From positions 1-54,494 of the forward strand of contig JASLXP010000785.1 of NCBI GenBank assembly GCA_030740295.1: a DNA stretch of 54,494 nt. The letters run 5' to 3'. Position numbers and translations under genes: made by a program. Of the stretch, positions 8,981 to 18,216 are shown one piece after another (position 1 is the first letter of the stretch; every line of letters begins with the position of its first letter). The notes under the pieces are model-generated. The model was not told the origin of the DNA and did no database searches. It saw only the letters and a list, made by a program, of their open reading frames with translations. This DNA comes from Planctomycetota bacterium. GTDB lineage: Bacteria; Planctomycetota; PUPC01; JACPCR01.

Positions 8981-10966
8981 ATGCTTTTCCTTGTCGTTTC
9001 CCTGGCAGCCGCTTTCAACTTCATCGCCTCACCGGCCGATGCTGAGCCGCCTCGAATCGCTGTCTTTGATACGCAGGCGGCGGGTGGCCAGGGGGCTTCA
9101 GTCGATGGGCTCCTGCGAGGACTGAAAGCGCATGGCTACAAGGTCGACGCTATTGCTGATCTTCAGTCCCTCACTCTTCTTCCCTACGACATTGTTTACC
9201 TGTCCGACATGCACCGGCCTGGCAGGGTCCATGCGGAGCATCGCCGCACTTTGAGGGAATACGTCATGGCCGGCGGCAGCCTGCTTCAGACATGGCATCA
9301 CCACATCTTTGGCGAAGTGAGTGTCGGAGTTCGCCGCGTCTACGGTTCACGAAAGATGATCGTGCAAGCCGGCCATCCCTCGGTTGACGGTGTCAAGGAC
9401 TTCGACGCTGTCTTCAAAGATCACATCGTGGAGAAGGTGGGCCGGCTGGGCCGCCCGATCCTGAAAAATGAACACGGTGACGTGGTTGCCGCGGCCGGAG
9501 TGCTCGGCAATGGGAAAATCATCAGCACGGGGCTGGCGCTTGCCATTCCCAACGGCGGGGTTTCCAGATCTCCCAAAGGCGCGGAGCTGGCTCTCTTAAA
9601 GGCGTTTTTGAAGTGGCTCACTCCTGCAGATACTCGCGACGTTCGGTTTGCGCGGGGCCTGGTCGCGCCGCGATTCGAGATTTCGCCGCCCGGCGCTCTG
9701 ACAGCAGCGGGCTATCATGCCGGCTTCATCGCGCGGCTTGGCGGAAAGGGTCTCGGCAAAGTTCGTGTCGAATGCGAAGGTGCGAGCATCGCGCCTCTGG
9801 CAGAAAAAGAAGAAACAGCCTCGTGGATTCAATCGTTTCGGGTCTCCATTCCTACGGTCGCAGGTGAAAGCCGGAAGAGTGGGCACTCCCTGCGCGCAAC
9901 TGCGGGTGAGATTCGACTGGTGGCGAAAGTCCTGGTGGATTCCGTCTATGGCGAACCGCCGCCGGACGAGGTCCGCGGAGTCTGGCTTCACGTCAGGGAG
10001 GATCGTCATCCGGAGAAGGTCATGCCCGAGTTGAAGAAACTCGGCATTAACATGGCGGTTCTGCGCATCGCCGGCGGGACGGCGGCGTTCTACGCGTCGA
10101 AAGTCCAGCCGGACGTCCAGGACCCTCTTGCACCTGATGGTGACTGGCTTGCCGAGACCGTCAGGCACGCACACGCCAATGGCATCCAGATTCATCCCTA
10201 CGTGAACAACTGCATCGTCGAAGGACGAACTTCAAAAGCATCTCTTGAGCGCCTTCGCAAGGCGGGTCGTCTTCAGGAAAGCTACGACGGTCGCCCCATC
10301 GACTGGTTCTGTCCATCCCAGGAGGCGAATCTTGACCACATGGAAAAAGTGATGCTCGAGCTTGCGACGCGATACAAAGTGGATGGCCTGCAGTATGACT
10401 TCATTCGATATCCCAACGACCGCGGCTGCTTCTGCTCGAAATGCAGGAAACTGTTTGAAGAAGAATCGGGCAAGGCAGTGCGGAACTGGCCGGCCGACGT
10501 CCGTGAAGGCCCGCGCGCGGAGGAATGGACTGAGTTTCGTTGCACCCGCATCTCGGCCATTGTGGAACGCATCTCAACGCGCATTCGCAAAGCGGCGCCC
10601 AAAGTAAAGATCAGCGCGGCAGTGTTTCGAGACTGGCCCGACTGCCGCAAATCCGTGGGCCAGGATTGGGTGCGATGGTGCAAAGAAGGCTGGCTCGATT
10701 TTATCTGTCCCATGAACTACACCCTCGATGCGGGGCTTTTCGAGAAGCGTACCCTCGCGCACCGGAAGGCCCTGCCGTTGGATTTTCCCGTGGTCCAGGG
10801 CATCGGCATCGCGAGCGGCCGGGGAAGAATGGCCCGTCCGGAAGAGGTGGCCGTTCAGATTGCGCTGGCCCGTCGAAGCCGTTCCGCCGGCTTCATCGGA
10901 TTCTGCTACCAGCCCGTCCATACGTCCGAACTGTTCACCCCTCTGCTGGAATGGCTGCGGAAATGA
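8981..10966 (+). CDS. Secreted GHL10-like glycoside hydrolase with N-terminal ThuA/glutamine-amidotransferase-like domain
   Basis: The 661-residue protein begins with a signal peptide (MLFLVVSLAAAFNFIASPADA). Residues ~25-215 look like a ThuA / class I glutamine amidotransferase-like fold (RIAVFDTQAAGG, YDIVYLSD, VMAGGSLLQTWHHH). Residues ~325-661 match the glycosyl-hydrolase-like 10 (GHL10/DUF187) TIM barrel: EVRGVWLHV, LGINMAVLR, ANGIQIHPYVN, YKVDGLQYDFIRYP, DFICPMNYT. The Asp in the GLQYDFIRYP strand and downstream acidic residues are candidate catalytic positions. Two close cysteines (CFCSKC) follow that strand and could bind metal. The ribosome-binding site is weak; the start was chosen for the signal peptide. 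It is followed 37 bases later by a URO-D gene on the same strand. Confidence 0.88.
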   Translation: MLFLVVSLAAAFNFIASPADAEPPRIAVFDTQAAGGQGASVDGLLRGLKAHGYKVDAIADLQSLTLLPYDIVYLSDMHRPGRVHAEHRRTLREYVMAGGSLLQTWHHHIFGEVSVGVRRVYGSRKMIVQAGHPSVDGVKDFDAVFKDHIVEKVGRLGRPILKNEHGDVVAAAGVLGNGKIISTGLALAIPNGGVSRSPKGAELALLKAFLKWLTPADTRDVRFARGLVAPRFEISPPGALTAAGYHAGFIARLGGKGLGKVRVECEGASIAPLAEKEETASWIQSFRVSIPTVAGESRKSGHSLRATAGEIRLVAKVLVDSVYGEPPPDEVRGVWLHVREDRHPEKVMPELKKLGINMAVLRIAGGTAAFYASKVQPDVQDPLAPDGDWLAETVRHAHANGIQIHPYVNNCIVEGRTSKASLERLRKAGRLQESYDGRPIDWFCPSQEANLDHMEKVMLELATRYKVDGLQYDFIRYPNDRGCFCSKCRKLFEEESGKAVRNWPADVREGPRAEEWTEFRCTRISAIVERISTRIRKAAPKVKISAAVFRDWPDCRKSVGQDWVRWCKEGWLDFICPMNYTLDAGLFEKRTLAHRKALPLDFPVVQGIGIASGRGRMARPEEVAVQIALARRSRSAGFIGFCYQPVHTSELFTPLLEWLRK

Positions 10967-11003
10967 AGGCCTATCGCTTCTTGAATCTCAAAAGCTCCAA
11001 CCG

Positions 11004-11966
11004 ATGACTCCCCGTGAGAGATTACTCGCTGCTCTGAATCATGAGACACCAGACCGGGTGCCTTACTTCGAGTACAGCATCAGTCAGGATGTGGTGACGG
11101 AAGCGTTCGGGCACTGCCCGGAGGACCCGCTGGAGTTCAATCGGCTCGTGGGACGCGTCGACCTGGAAGTGTGGCGGAAGCCCAGAGGGTTCGCCCGATA
11201 CGAAAAGACGCCAGATGGCCGGTCACACCTTGTTGAAGGCCTCATCCGCACCCGGCAGGACTATCGTGATCATTTTCAGCTACCCGATCCGGCCGACGCC
11301 CAGGCAATCGACGCTGCGGCCAGTTCCGTAGCGCAGAAGGGAGAATTCGCGCTTGGCCTCGTCATCAGTCTTTCAGCGGACCCGGTCTTCCTGAGCATGG
11401 GCTTCGACGGGGTCGCCTATGCTCTGGCAGACGACCCGTCGCTCGTGGGAGAACTGCTTGACCGATATTCTGATTGGACAGTCGAAGTTCTCAGTCTGTA
11501 CCAGAAGCTCGGTTTTGATTTTGTCTTGTGCGGGGACGACGTTGCACACAAGACTGGACCGTTTGTGTCGCCCCAGGTCTTTCACGATGTTTTCTGGCCG
11601 CGCATGAAGCGAGTCGCCGATGCGATTTCTTTGCCATGGATTCAGCATTGCGACGGCGACTTGATGCCCATCATGGACGACTGGCTCGCCCTGGGCATGA
11701 ATGCCATCCATCCCATCGAACCGGGGGCCATGGACATTTTTCAGCTCAAGGATCGTTTCGGAGACCGGCTGTGTCTGTGTGGCAATTTCGACATCAATAT
11801 CCTGTGCATGGGGACGCCCGAAGAAACTCGCGACGAGGTGCGCACGAAGATGGAAGCCCTCTCGCCAGGCGGCGGGTACGTAGCCGCCAGCTCCACTTCC
11901 ATCCCCAGCTACGTCGATGCGGAGAATTTCCGTGCCATGGTCGAAGCGATTCGGGAGTTTGGGTAG
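11004..11966 (+). CDS. URO-D-fold protein (uroporphyrinogen decarboxylase / corrinoid methyltransferase family), paralogue 1
   Basis: The 320-residue protein starts MTPRERLLAALNHETPDRVP, the usual N-terminal signature of the URO-D superfamily. The start at 11004 was chosen because it begins exactly there; upstream in-frame sequence overlaps the GHL10 gene. Other conserved motifs are FVLCGDDVA (~165), QHCDGD (~205) and the final-strand ASSTSIPSYVDAENF. Corrinoid methyltransferases of the MtaA type carry an HxC zinc motif; here it is HCDG, so zinc ligation cannot be assumed. Haem biosynthesis is unlikely, since several such paralogues sit in a carbohydrate cluster. Substrate unknown. Confidence 0.87.
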   Translation: MTPRERLLAALNHETPDRVPYFEYSISQDVVTEAFGHCPEDPLEFNRLVGRVDLEVWRKPRGFARYEKTPDGRSHLVEGLIRTRQDYRDHFQLPDPADAQAIDAAASSVAQKGEFALGLVISLSADPVFLSMGFDGVAYALADDPSLVGELLDRYSDWTVEVLSLYQKLGFDFVLCGDDVAHKTGPFVSPQVFHDVFWPRMKRVADAISLPWIQHCDGDLMPIMDDWLALGMNAIHPIEPGAMDIFQLKDRFGDRLCLCGNFDINILCMGTPEETRDEVRTKMEALSPGGGYVAASSTSIPSYVDAENFRAMVEAIREFG

Positions 11967-11997
11967 CTCCTCACGCCGGCATCCTACCGCAGCCGTT

Positions 11998-12141
11998 GGC
12001 CGCAACCGAGGGATTTTTGCCACAGATGGCAAGGCCATCCCACGGATTAAAACCGTCTTAAACTATCCGTTGGATGGCTTTGCCATTCGCTGTACTTAAG
12101 TCATTAAGGGGTACACGCACATGAGGCAGAAGTTCAGCAGT
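11998..12141. repeat. Dispersed palindromic repeat, copy B
   Basis: Lies between the convergent URO-D and HNH genes. It contains GGCCGCAACC (11998-12007, reverse complement of the GGTTGCGGCC box), then two opposed arms, CAGATGGCAAGGCCATCC (12022-12040) and TTGGATGGCTTTGCCATTC (12070-12088). Next comes a segment, 12071-12141, that matches copy A in reverse complement. It is a degenerate version of the near-perfect palindrome at 39105-39193. It could fold as a large hairpin in both transcripts. Confidence 0.75.
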
Positions 12142-12192
12142 GAATCCCTAGCCTGATCCCGGGTCCAACCCGCTGCCAATCACACAAGTTAG

Positions 12193-12612
12193 TTACCTTG
12201 GATAGAGGCCGGTAGCCATCCAGGCTTTACGTGCCGTTAAGTGATAATCATCGTTCAATCGAAGCCCGTCTACCGTCGCTCTACCTCGTACTGTGAGACC
12301 GATGATACGTGGCCCGTTGGTTTCCCATGCGAAGTGTTCGTGCCAGTTGTCGGAGCGGGGATTAAAGATGGCCACCTCTTTGCCGCTCAGAGGATCTGTT
12401 AGATTTACGCGATTAGAGCGGACCTTGTTGCATTTGTGGCAGCTCAGCCAAAGGTTTTCTCTATTGTCTTCTCCGCCCTTAGAACTTGGCCGGAGATGTT
12501 CTACTTCCAGACGGTAGGTGATCAGTTGCTGGGGCATCCGGCAATACCCACACTGTAACCCCGCGTCCTCGGCAACCTGATGGTAGAGAGTATCCGGAAT
12601 GCGACTGGCCAA
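12193..12612 (-). CDS. HNH endonuclease family protein
   Basis: The 139-residue protein has the HNH zinc-finger nuclease pattern: CGYC (~22), VEHLRP with the first catalytic His (~37), GGEDNRENLWLSC (~47) and HKCN. The tail (IFNPRSDNWHEHFAW, IIGLTVRGRATVDGLRLND) matches a small stand-alone HNH subfamily common in cyanobacteria and PVC-type bacteria. The start is uncertain: no ATG precedes the domain, and the best choice is TTG at 12612 (CTG 12618 is the alternative). It lies in the same frame as the upstream 105-residue gene, separated by one TAA and eight codons, so translation is probably coupled. Confidence 0.85.
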   Translation of the reverse strand: MASRIPDTLYHQVAEDAGLQCGYCRMPQQLITYRLEVEHLRPSSKGGEDNRENLWLSCHKCNKVRSNRVNLTDPLSGKEVAIFNPRSDNWHEHFAWETNGPRIIGLTVRGRATVDGLRLNDDYHLTARKAWMATGLYPR

Positions 12613-12636
12613 AGGCAGGACCCGAAAGGGAAGATA

Positions 12637-12954
12637 TTACGCGTTTTCAGGAAGCTCACCGAGTTGCGTCAGAATGCGGAGGGCCTGCATTTTTGCCAGG
12701 GACGTCGTTTCGCATTCGGCGGAGATCGCATTCAATTCCGCTTCTTCTTCCGACGTGAGCCCCTCTTCCCGATTCTTGAGCAACAGTTTGCTCATTCGTT
12801 GCTGTTCGGTCTCAGAGATCGAGAAAGCAGCCTGCCCGCGCAGCGCTTCGATGTCATCTTCCAGGATGGTGACCATGCAGCGCGCCGTGGCGGGTACATC
12901 TTCCGGTAGGACAATCAACCTGCCTTGAGCAACGGTTTCAATTACACGGGGCAT
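12637..12954 (-). CDS. Small conserved protein paired with HNH endonuclease
   Basis: The 105-residue acidic protein starts with MPRVIETVAQGRLIVLPEDVP, resembling a short beta-rich DNA-binding N-terminus, then helical, Glu-rich sequence (SISETEQQRMSKLLLKNREEGLTSEEEAELNAI). AGGA sits 8 bases before the ATG. Proteins of this shape are often found directly upstream of small HNH genes, which supports the call; the function of the pair is not established. A regulatory or toxin-neutralising role is possible but unproven. Confidence 0.75.
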   Translation of the reverse strand: MPRVIETVAQGRLIVLPEDVPATARCMVTILEDDIEALRGQAAFSISETEQQRMSKLLLKNREEGLTSEEEAELNAISAECETTSLAKMQALRILTQLGELPENA

Positions 12955-13126
12955 GACGCATATCCTGCGAATGTTAAGACGCGACTTTCAGTATCTTAGT
13001 ATGAAGCCATCTGACCACAAATACTGTCCCCGGTCACCCGCCACTGCTCTCGAAAGAGGATTCTGCTGCCGCGTAGTGCGATCTGGAGAAACATGTCAAG
13101 CATGCACCATTTGAGATTGCCGCCTC

Positions 13127-14182
13127 TCAATACCTCCCGAATTCCTCCAACGCGTCTTTGAATGCCTGGACGTTTTCGAAAGGCACTTCGGGCTCGATGG
13201 TGTGGGACGGCCCGATGAGGTATCCGCCATTCCGGCCCAGTGTTTCCATGCGCTGCTCTACCTCCCGCCTGACATCTCCGGGAGTGCCAAAGGGGAAGGT
13301 CTGCTGCACGCTGAGTCCTCCCCATAAAGCGATCTCGGAGCCATACTCCTCTTTGATACGGGCGACATCCATGCACTCCGGCTGGAGAGGGTTCAGGATG
13401 TCGATGCCAATCTCGATTAGCTCCGAAATGACTTCCGTGACATCGCCATCACTGTGATACATGAACAACACGTCGGGCCGGGCCTGATGTGCCGCGCTGA
13501 TGACTCGCTTCAGGCGGGGTTTCAGCCACTGGCGCCACATCTCCGGGCTCATGACCAGCCCGCGCTGCGTCGCGATATCCTCCCCGTAGACGATGACATC
13601 GATCCCGGCCTCTGCGAAGCTGGCAGCCATGTGGCAGCTCAACTCCGTGGTCCGGTCGATGATGGCTTCGGCGAGTGCAGGATGGGACTTCATATCCACC
13701 AGGAACTGCTCAAGCCCGCGAAGCTGCCACGCGGCCACGTAATTGTGGGACGCAATCGTCGCGCTGGACGCGAATCCGTTGTTTCGAATCTTCCTGGCAC
13801 TTTCAGACATTTCCGAGTAGCGATAGTCCTCAAGCAAGTCGGGAAAGGGATAGGCATCAACTTGCTCGACCGAGGTGAAATCCTCCATGGGGAATTCCAA
13901 GCGGACAAAATGGTGGGAGGAACCGGGCACCCTGGCGATACCCCATTCATCGATGCTCGCGCTCTCTGGCAACGTCTGGTGATATTTGGAGAAATCTGTC
14001 TGCAGTCGAGTAGGCGCCAGTCCGACGCCGCGGACTTCGAGCTCGAAGAATTCGGCCGGGCTCTGGCCGCCAGTGTTTCTGTGGAACGTCCGCAAAGCTC
14101 CTGGAGTGAAACCGATGGATTTTGGGACGCGGTCCGGCTGGCCACCGCGCAGCGACGTCAATGCTCGCTCCCTGGGATTCAT
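13127..14182 (-). CDS. URO-D-fold protein, paralogue 2
   Basis: The ~351-residue protein begins MNPRERALTSLRGGQPDRVP. The start at 14182 is supported by AGGAG 9 bases upstream; an ATG 24 bases earlier (14206) is possible. Family motifs are IDVIVYGEDIATQRG, MYHSDGD and GGLSVQQTFPFGTPGDVRREV, ending IGPSHTIEPEVPFENV. The HSDG motif replaces the HxC zinc motif of corrinoid methyltransferases. It reads away from paralogue 3 across a 415-base gap containing a direct repeat. Confidence 0.88.
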   Translation of the reverse strand: MNPRERALTSLRGGQPDRVPKSIGFTPGALRTFHRNTGGQSPAEFFELEVRGVGLAPTRLQTDFSKYHQTLPESASIDEWGIARVPGSSHHFVRLEFPMEDFTSVEQVDAYPFPDLLEDYRYSEMSESARKIRNNGFASSATIASHNYVAAWQLRGLEQFLVDMKSHPALAEAIIDRTTELSCHMAASFAEAGIDVIVYGEDIATQRGLVMSPEMWRQWLKPRLKRVISAAHQARPDVLFMYHSDGDVTEVISELIEIGIDILNPLQPECMDVARIKEEYGSEIALWGGLSVQQTFPFGTPGDVRREVEQRMETLGRNGGYLIGPSHTIEPEVPFENVQAFKDALEEFGRY

Positions 14183-14597
14183 GGCCGTAGTCTCCTGTTC
14201 ACCCATGGTTACTGATCTCTCAAATGATCCGGTCGCGGAAGGCGCCTTTTGTCGGGGCTGCTTGAACGGCTTCACATGATCGTGCATGCCGGCTTGTTTG
14301 CCATTCCAACGCTGTAGTACCGGCCAGGTCGGCTCGCCCTTTCCGAGCTCGGTGGAGGGAATGATTCTGCACTACATCAATCGAAGATCGAAACGCGCCC
14401 CAACGAGTTTACGGTGGAGCGATGATTCTTCACTCGGACGAGCATCGATTTTCGGTATCATGCGTTCCGCCGAGCAGGCTCGGCAAGGGACGAAGACAGT
14501 GATGAATGAAACATCTTTCGACGTATGTCCGCAGTCGTGCTGAGCGTTCGCCACATCCGTCTTGGACTACCGGAACAGACAATTAACGAGTAACAAC
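14183..14597. other. Divergent intergenic region between URO-D paralogues 2 and 3
   Basis: This 415-base gap separates two genes read outward, so it should hold both promoters. No small gene with a convincing ribosome-binding site was found. The only clear structure is the direct repeat at 14350-14434. No confident -35/-10 pair could be assigned by eye. Confidence 0.6.
14350..14434. repeat. Imperfect direct repeat, possible operator
   Basis: CGGTGGAGGGAATGATTCTG at 14350 is followed by CACT. It recurs at 14412-14434 as CGGTGGAGC-GATGATTCTTCACT: about 21 of 23 positions match, with a 62-base offset, close to six helical turns. The position between divergent paralogous genes suits a regulator binding two same-face sites, but no regulator gene is visible nearby. 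Confidence 0.5.
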
Positions 14598-15656
14598 ATG
14601 CCACTTTCCGATCGACAGAACTTTCTCCGAAACGCCTCATTCGCCGGGCCTGAATGGATTCCCAGCCATGTTCACATCTCCGGCGCGACCTGGAACGAGC
14701 TGGGTGTGGAACTGGATGAAGTACTGCTGCGCCATCCGGTCCTCTTTCCGGGATACGAAAAGCGGCAAGAGAAACCGACACCGGCACCATGTGAACACGA
14801 ACGTTACACGGATGCATGGGGTTGCGTCTGGCAGCAGGAGATCGACGGCCTGGCGGGTATCGTCGTCGAACATCCTCTCGACGACTGGTCAAAGCTCGAC
14901 GACTACGTCCCCCCTGACTCGATGGTTCAAGGGGAACGGGACTTGATGGACTGGGACGCTCAGAGGAAAAGAAACGCAGAGGCGAAACAGAAAGGCCAGC
15001 TCACTTCCGGCGGTGTGACTCACGGGTTCCTTTTCATGCGCCTTTACTACCTGCGCGGCTTTGAAAACCTGATGATGGACTTTGCCACGGGCGAACCGAG
15101 GCTGCACCGGTTGATAGAGATGATCGTGAAGCACACCCGCACCATCGTCGACCAGTATCTCTCGATGGGCATCGACGTGATGGAGTTTGCAGATGATCTC
15201 GGCACACAGACGGCATCCGTCCTCAGCCCTGAGATGTTCCACAAGTGGATTACGCCAGCGTACAAGGAAGTGATGCAGCCCTGTCGCGAAGCCGGTTGCC
15301 AGGTGGGCCTCCACAGCGACGGCCATACGCTTGAATTAACGGACGAGTTCATCGAGGCGGGAGTCACCATCACCAACCCGCAGGACCTGGTCAACGGCAT
15401 CGACAACCTGGCTCGCGAGGTAAAGGGGCGAATGTGCATCCGCCTGGACATCGACCGCCAATCCATCATCCCCTACGGCACCGGGAAAGAGATACACGAC
15501 CTGATCGAAGAGGAAGTCCGAAAGCTCGGCTCTCCGGATGGGGGCATGGAGCTCATTGCCGGCATCTACCCTCCCACGCCTCCTGAGAATATAGATGCGC
15601 TTTGTTCCGCGGTCGAGGATCTCCGAAGCTGGTGGTGGGATGGCCGCGGTGGGTGA
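14598..15656 (+). CDS. URO-D-fold protein, paralogue 3
   Basis: The 352-residue protein starts MPLSDRQNFLRNASF at ATG 14598; the longer in-frame extension to 14562 adds nothing typical of the family. It has a longer, Trp-rich substrate region (TDAWGCVWQQEIDGLAG), then GIDVMEFADDLGTQ, LHSDGHT, IDNLAREVKGRMCIRLDIDRQ and the closing AGIYPPTPPENIDAL. As in paralogues 2 and 4, the active-site motif is HSDG. No corrinoid protein gene is adjacent. Confidence 0.87.
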   Translation: MPLSDRQNFLRNASFAGPEWIPSHVHISGATWNELGVELDEVLLRHPVLFPGYEKRQEKPTPAPCEHERYTDAWGCVWQQEIDGLAGIVVEHPLDDWSKLDDYVPPDSMVQGERDLMDWDAQRKRNAEAKQKGQLTSGGVTHGFLFMRLYYLRGFENLMMDFATGEPRLHRLIEMIVKHTRTIVDQYLSMGIDVMEFADDLGTQTASVLSPEMFHKWITPAYKEVMQPCREAGCQVGLHSDGHTLELTDEFIEAGVTITNPQDLVNGIDNLAREVKGRMCIRLDIDRQSIIPYGTGKEIHDLIEEEVRKLGSPDGGMELIAGIYPPTPPENIDALCSAVEDLRSWWWDGRGG

Positions 15657-15882
15657 AGTGGTGAGCTCATATTAATCTAACTCGGCTCGCAGGCTGGCAG
15701 CCCGCGGCCACAGGATGTATGCGCATGATTGATCAAGGCGATCAGAACTGGCAGAGTGTCGATGAATCGAGTTTCTCAGAGCCTGAGAGTGACGGCAGAC
15801 AAGCTGGCGACAGGAAGCCTGACGTCACCAGGCACGTCCTGAGATGTTTGTGAGAAATTCTGACCAACGGAGGACAATCGAC

Positions 15883-18216
15883 ATGCGCTGGAATCTGGTG
15901 ATTTGCGGAATGGCAGTGTTTGCGGGGCCGTCCCAGGCCGGGGTCACGATCATCAAGGACGGCGAGCCACGCGCCACGATCTATGCGGCACCGGCCGTCA
16001 TGTCAGAAAAGCCGGGCAAGGCCATCTCCGTGCAGGAGCGGGAGGCTGAGAAGGCACGGGTGCGATTGCGGGAATCTGTGAAGGATCTGGCCGCTGTCCT
16101 GAAACGAATCTCCGGCGCGGCCATTCCCATTGTCACCGAGCCCGTTCCCCGCAGAAGCAAGACGATTCCCATCGTGATCGGGGCGCCGGCAATCGAACGG
16201 TTCGGCAAGCCGAAGAAACATTCACCGTTCAACCAGGCATGGCGGATAAAAGTCTCCCGAAAGGGTGTCGGTCTCATCGGGGAATCGCGCGAAGCTGCCA
16301 GCTACGCTGTTTACGAATTGCTCGACCGGCTCGGATGCCGCTGGTACATGCCCGGCCCAATGGGAGAAGTCCTGCCCTCTCTGAAGACCATCAGCCTGAA
16401 AAAAATGGATGTTTCCGGTACGCCCGGCACCATCCTGCGTGACACATGGTTTCGACCGCAAACCTTTGCCCGCAGGAACCGGCTGGGGGGAATCCAGCCA
16501 ATCGGAAGTGGCCACGGCCTCGAGTCCTATTACTTGTGTAATGAGGACAACATACACCTGCTCAAAGAGAACCCGGACTGGAACGCGGAAGTCAAAGGCG
16601 AAAGGAAAGTTTGCGGGCGCATCTGCTGGGCCAGCGACGGTGCTGCCAATGCAACCGGCGACATCATCATCAAACAGTTGAAAGAGAAGTACCAGAGCCA
16701 CAAGGGCCTGGCGCCCGCGGACACCGTCTGGTTCTGCGAATGCGACAAGTGCAAGGCCCTGGACGCGGGCGATTTCGATCCCGCATATGGCCAGATGTCA
16801 ATCACGGACCGATACATCAATTTCGTCAATAAGATCGTCAAACGGGTGCATACGAAGTTCCCGGAAATGTTTTTCGGCGCGATCGCCTATGAGCAGTACA
16901 CCCGCCCGCCCCTTCGCGAAAAACCCGATCCGAGCATCTACTGGAGCTTCGCTCCGATTCTGTACTGCCGGGCGCACTCGTTCATGAACACCAACTGTAA
17001 GTCGAGGTCGCCTCTTCGGGAGATTGTGCAGGGCTGGGGCAAGGCAACCGACAAGCTGATGTTCAGGGATTACGGGTTCCACCTGGCGGAAGTGAGCGCA
17101 CCGTTCCCGTTGATCACAAAGTGGAGCGAAGAACTGCCCATTGTTTACGAGGCCGGGTGGAAGATGTGGCGGCCCGAAACAATGCCCTCTTACGAAGCCA
17201 GTATGCCCGGGCTCTATCTCGGCATCCGCCTGTCCTGGTACACCACTGCCGACCCGAAGGAAATCATTGATGAGATGTTTACGCGCTTCTACGGCAGCGC
17301 GGCAGACCCCATGAGAGATTACTGGATGACCTTCGACCGGGCGTGGACCGATTGCAGTGAGCATGCGGGAGGCATCTTCGGTTATCTCGAACGCTTCACT
17401 CCCGAGGTGATGCGCAACGCCCGCGCCGCGATGGACGAGGCCCTCAAAGCCGGCAAGACCGACATGGAGAAGAAGCGGGTTCAGTTTGTGAACGAATCGC
17501 TTAAGGAGTTTGAGCTGTTCATGAAGATGTACCGGGACCTGTATGAAGGACGGTTGGCGGACCTCGGCAGCGACAAAGATCGCTGGATGGAGACGTGGAC
17601 CGCCCTCAGGAAAAAGTACAAGACTGAATTTGCCTTTGCTTTCTTTATGCATCGATACATGCCCGCGTTCATGGGACACACCTATGATGACGCTTCTCGG
17701 ATCGCGAAAAATTTCCGCATCCTGACACCCAGGCCGATCCTGCAGTGGCGTTATAAGGTGGATAAGGAGGGCGCCGGCAAGAAGGAAGCCTGGTTCAAAA
17801 TGGGTCTCGACGACAAAGCCTGGAAGACGCGCGATATCACGGTCGACACCCGGTCAGACCTCGGCCTGTGGACTTACTACGGAACGGTGTGGAACCGTGC
17901 CACGGTCAAGCTTCCAAAAGCTCCGGCGGGAAAGAAGGTGTACCTGTGGATCAGCCGCACCGACGGCGGGGCCATCGTTTACGTGAACGGCAAACACATC
18001 CCGTACGTCAACCCGGACAAGAAACTGAATCCCTACCTGGAAGAGGGCAAGGAGGTGGAAGAATTCATCAACTACTGTAAGCCCGGTTCCTTTGACATCA
18101 CCTCGGCAGTCAAGCCGGGGGACAACCAAGTCACGATCGCCGGGCGCCGCATCAGGCTTTACGAACTGGGCACCGGCGGATTGGCCGGTCCGGTTTACAT
18201 CTATCAGGAGAAATGA
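15883..18216 (+). CDS. Secreted DUF4838 domain protein (alpha-glucuronidase / GH20-like N-terminus)
   Basis: The 777-residue protein starts at ATG 15883 with GGAGG nine bases upstream, followed by a short signal peptide (MRWNLVICGMAVFAGPSQA). The N-terminal ~160 residues resemble the alpha/beta domain preceding GH20 and alpha-glucuronidase barrels (LAAVLKRISGAAIPI, AASYAVYELLDRLGCRWYMPG). The central DUF4838 TIM-barrel-like region includes HGLESYY, WFCECDKCKALD with three Cys, and PSIYWSFAPI. The C-terminal ~150 residues look like a galactose-binding beta-sandwich (YLWISRTDGGAIVYVNGKHI). It is probably an extracytoplasmic glycan-active or glycan-binding protein. Its stop overlaps the next gene by four bases. 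Confidence 0.87.
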   Translation: MRWNLVICGMAVFAGPSQAGVTIIKDGEPRATIYAAPAVMSEKPGKAISVQEREAEKARVRLRESVKDLAAVLKRISGAAIPIVTEPVPRRSKTIPIVIGAPAIERFGKPKKHSPFNQAWRIKVSRKGVGLIGESREAASYAVYELLDRLGCRWYMPGPMGEVLPSLKTISLKKMDVSGTPGTILRDTWFRPQTFARRNRLGGIQPIGSGHGLESYYLCNEDNIHLLKENPDWNAEVKGERKVCGRICWASDGAANATGDIIIKQLKEKYQSHKGLAPADTVWFCECDKCKALDAGDFDPAYGQMSITDRYINFVNKIVKRVHTKFPEMFFGAIAYEQYTRPPLREKPDPSIYWSFAPILYCRAHSFMNTNCKSRSPLREIVQGWGKATDKLMFRDYGFHLAEVSAPFPLITKWSEELPIVYEAGWKMWRPETMPSYEASMPGLYLGIRLSWYTTADPKEIIDEMFTRFYGSAADPMRDYWMTFDRAWTDCSEHAGGIFGYLERFTPEVMRNARAAMDEALKAGKTDMEKKRVQFVNESLKEFELFMKMYRDLYEGRLADLGSDKDRWMETWTALRKKYKTEFAFAFFMHRYMPAFMGHTYDDASRIAKNFRILTPRPILQWRYKVDKEGAGKKEAWFKMGLDDKAWKTRDITVDTRSDLGLWTYYGTVWNRATVKLPKAPAGKKVYLWISRTDGGAIVYVNGKHIPYVNPDKKLNPYLEEGKEVEEFINYCKPGSFDITSAVKPGDNQVTIAGRRIRLYELGTGGLAGPVYIYQEK

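Noticed and set aside
14350..14434. Possible CRISPR-like repeat pair
   Set aside because: Only two copies, unequal length, no further units and no cas genes; better described as a possible operator.
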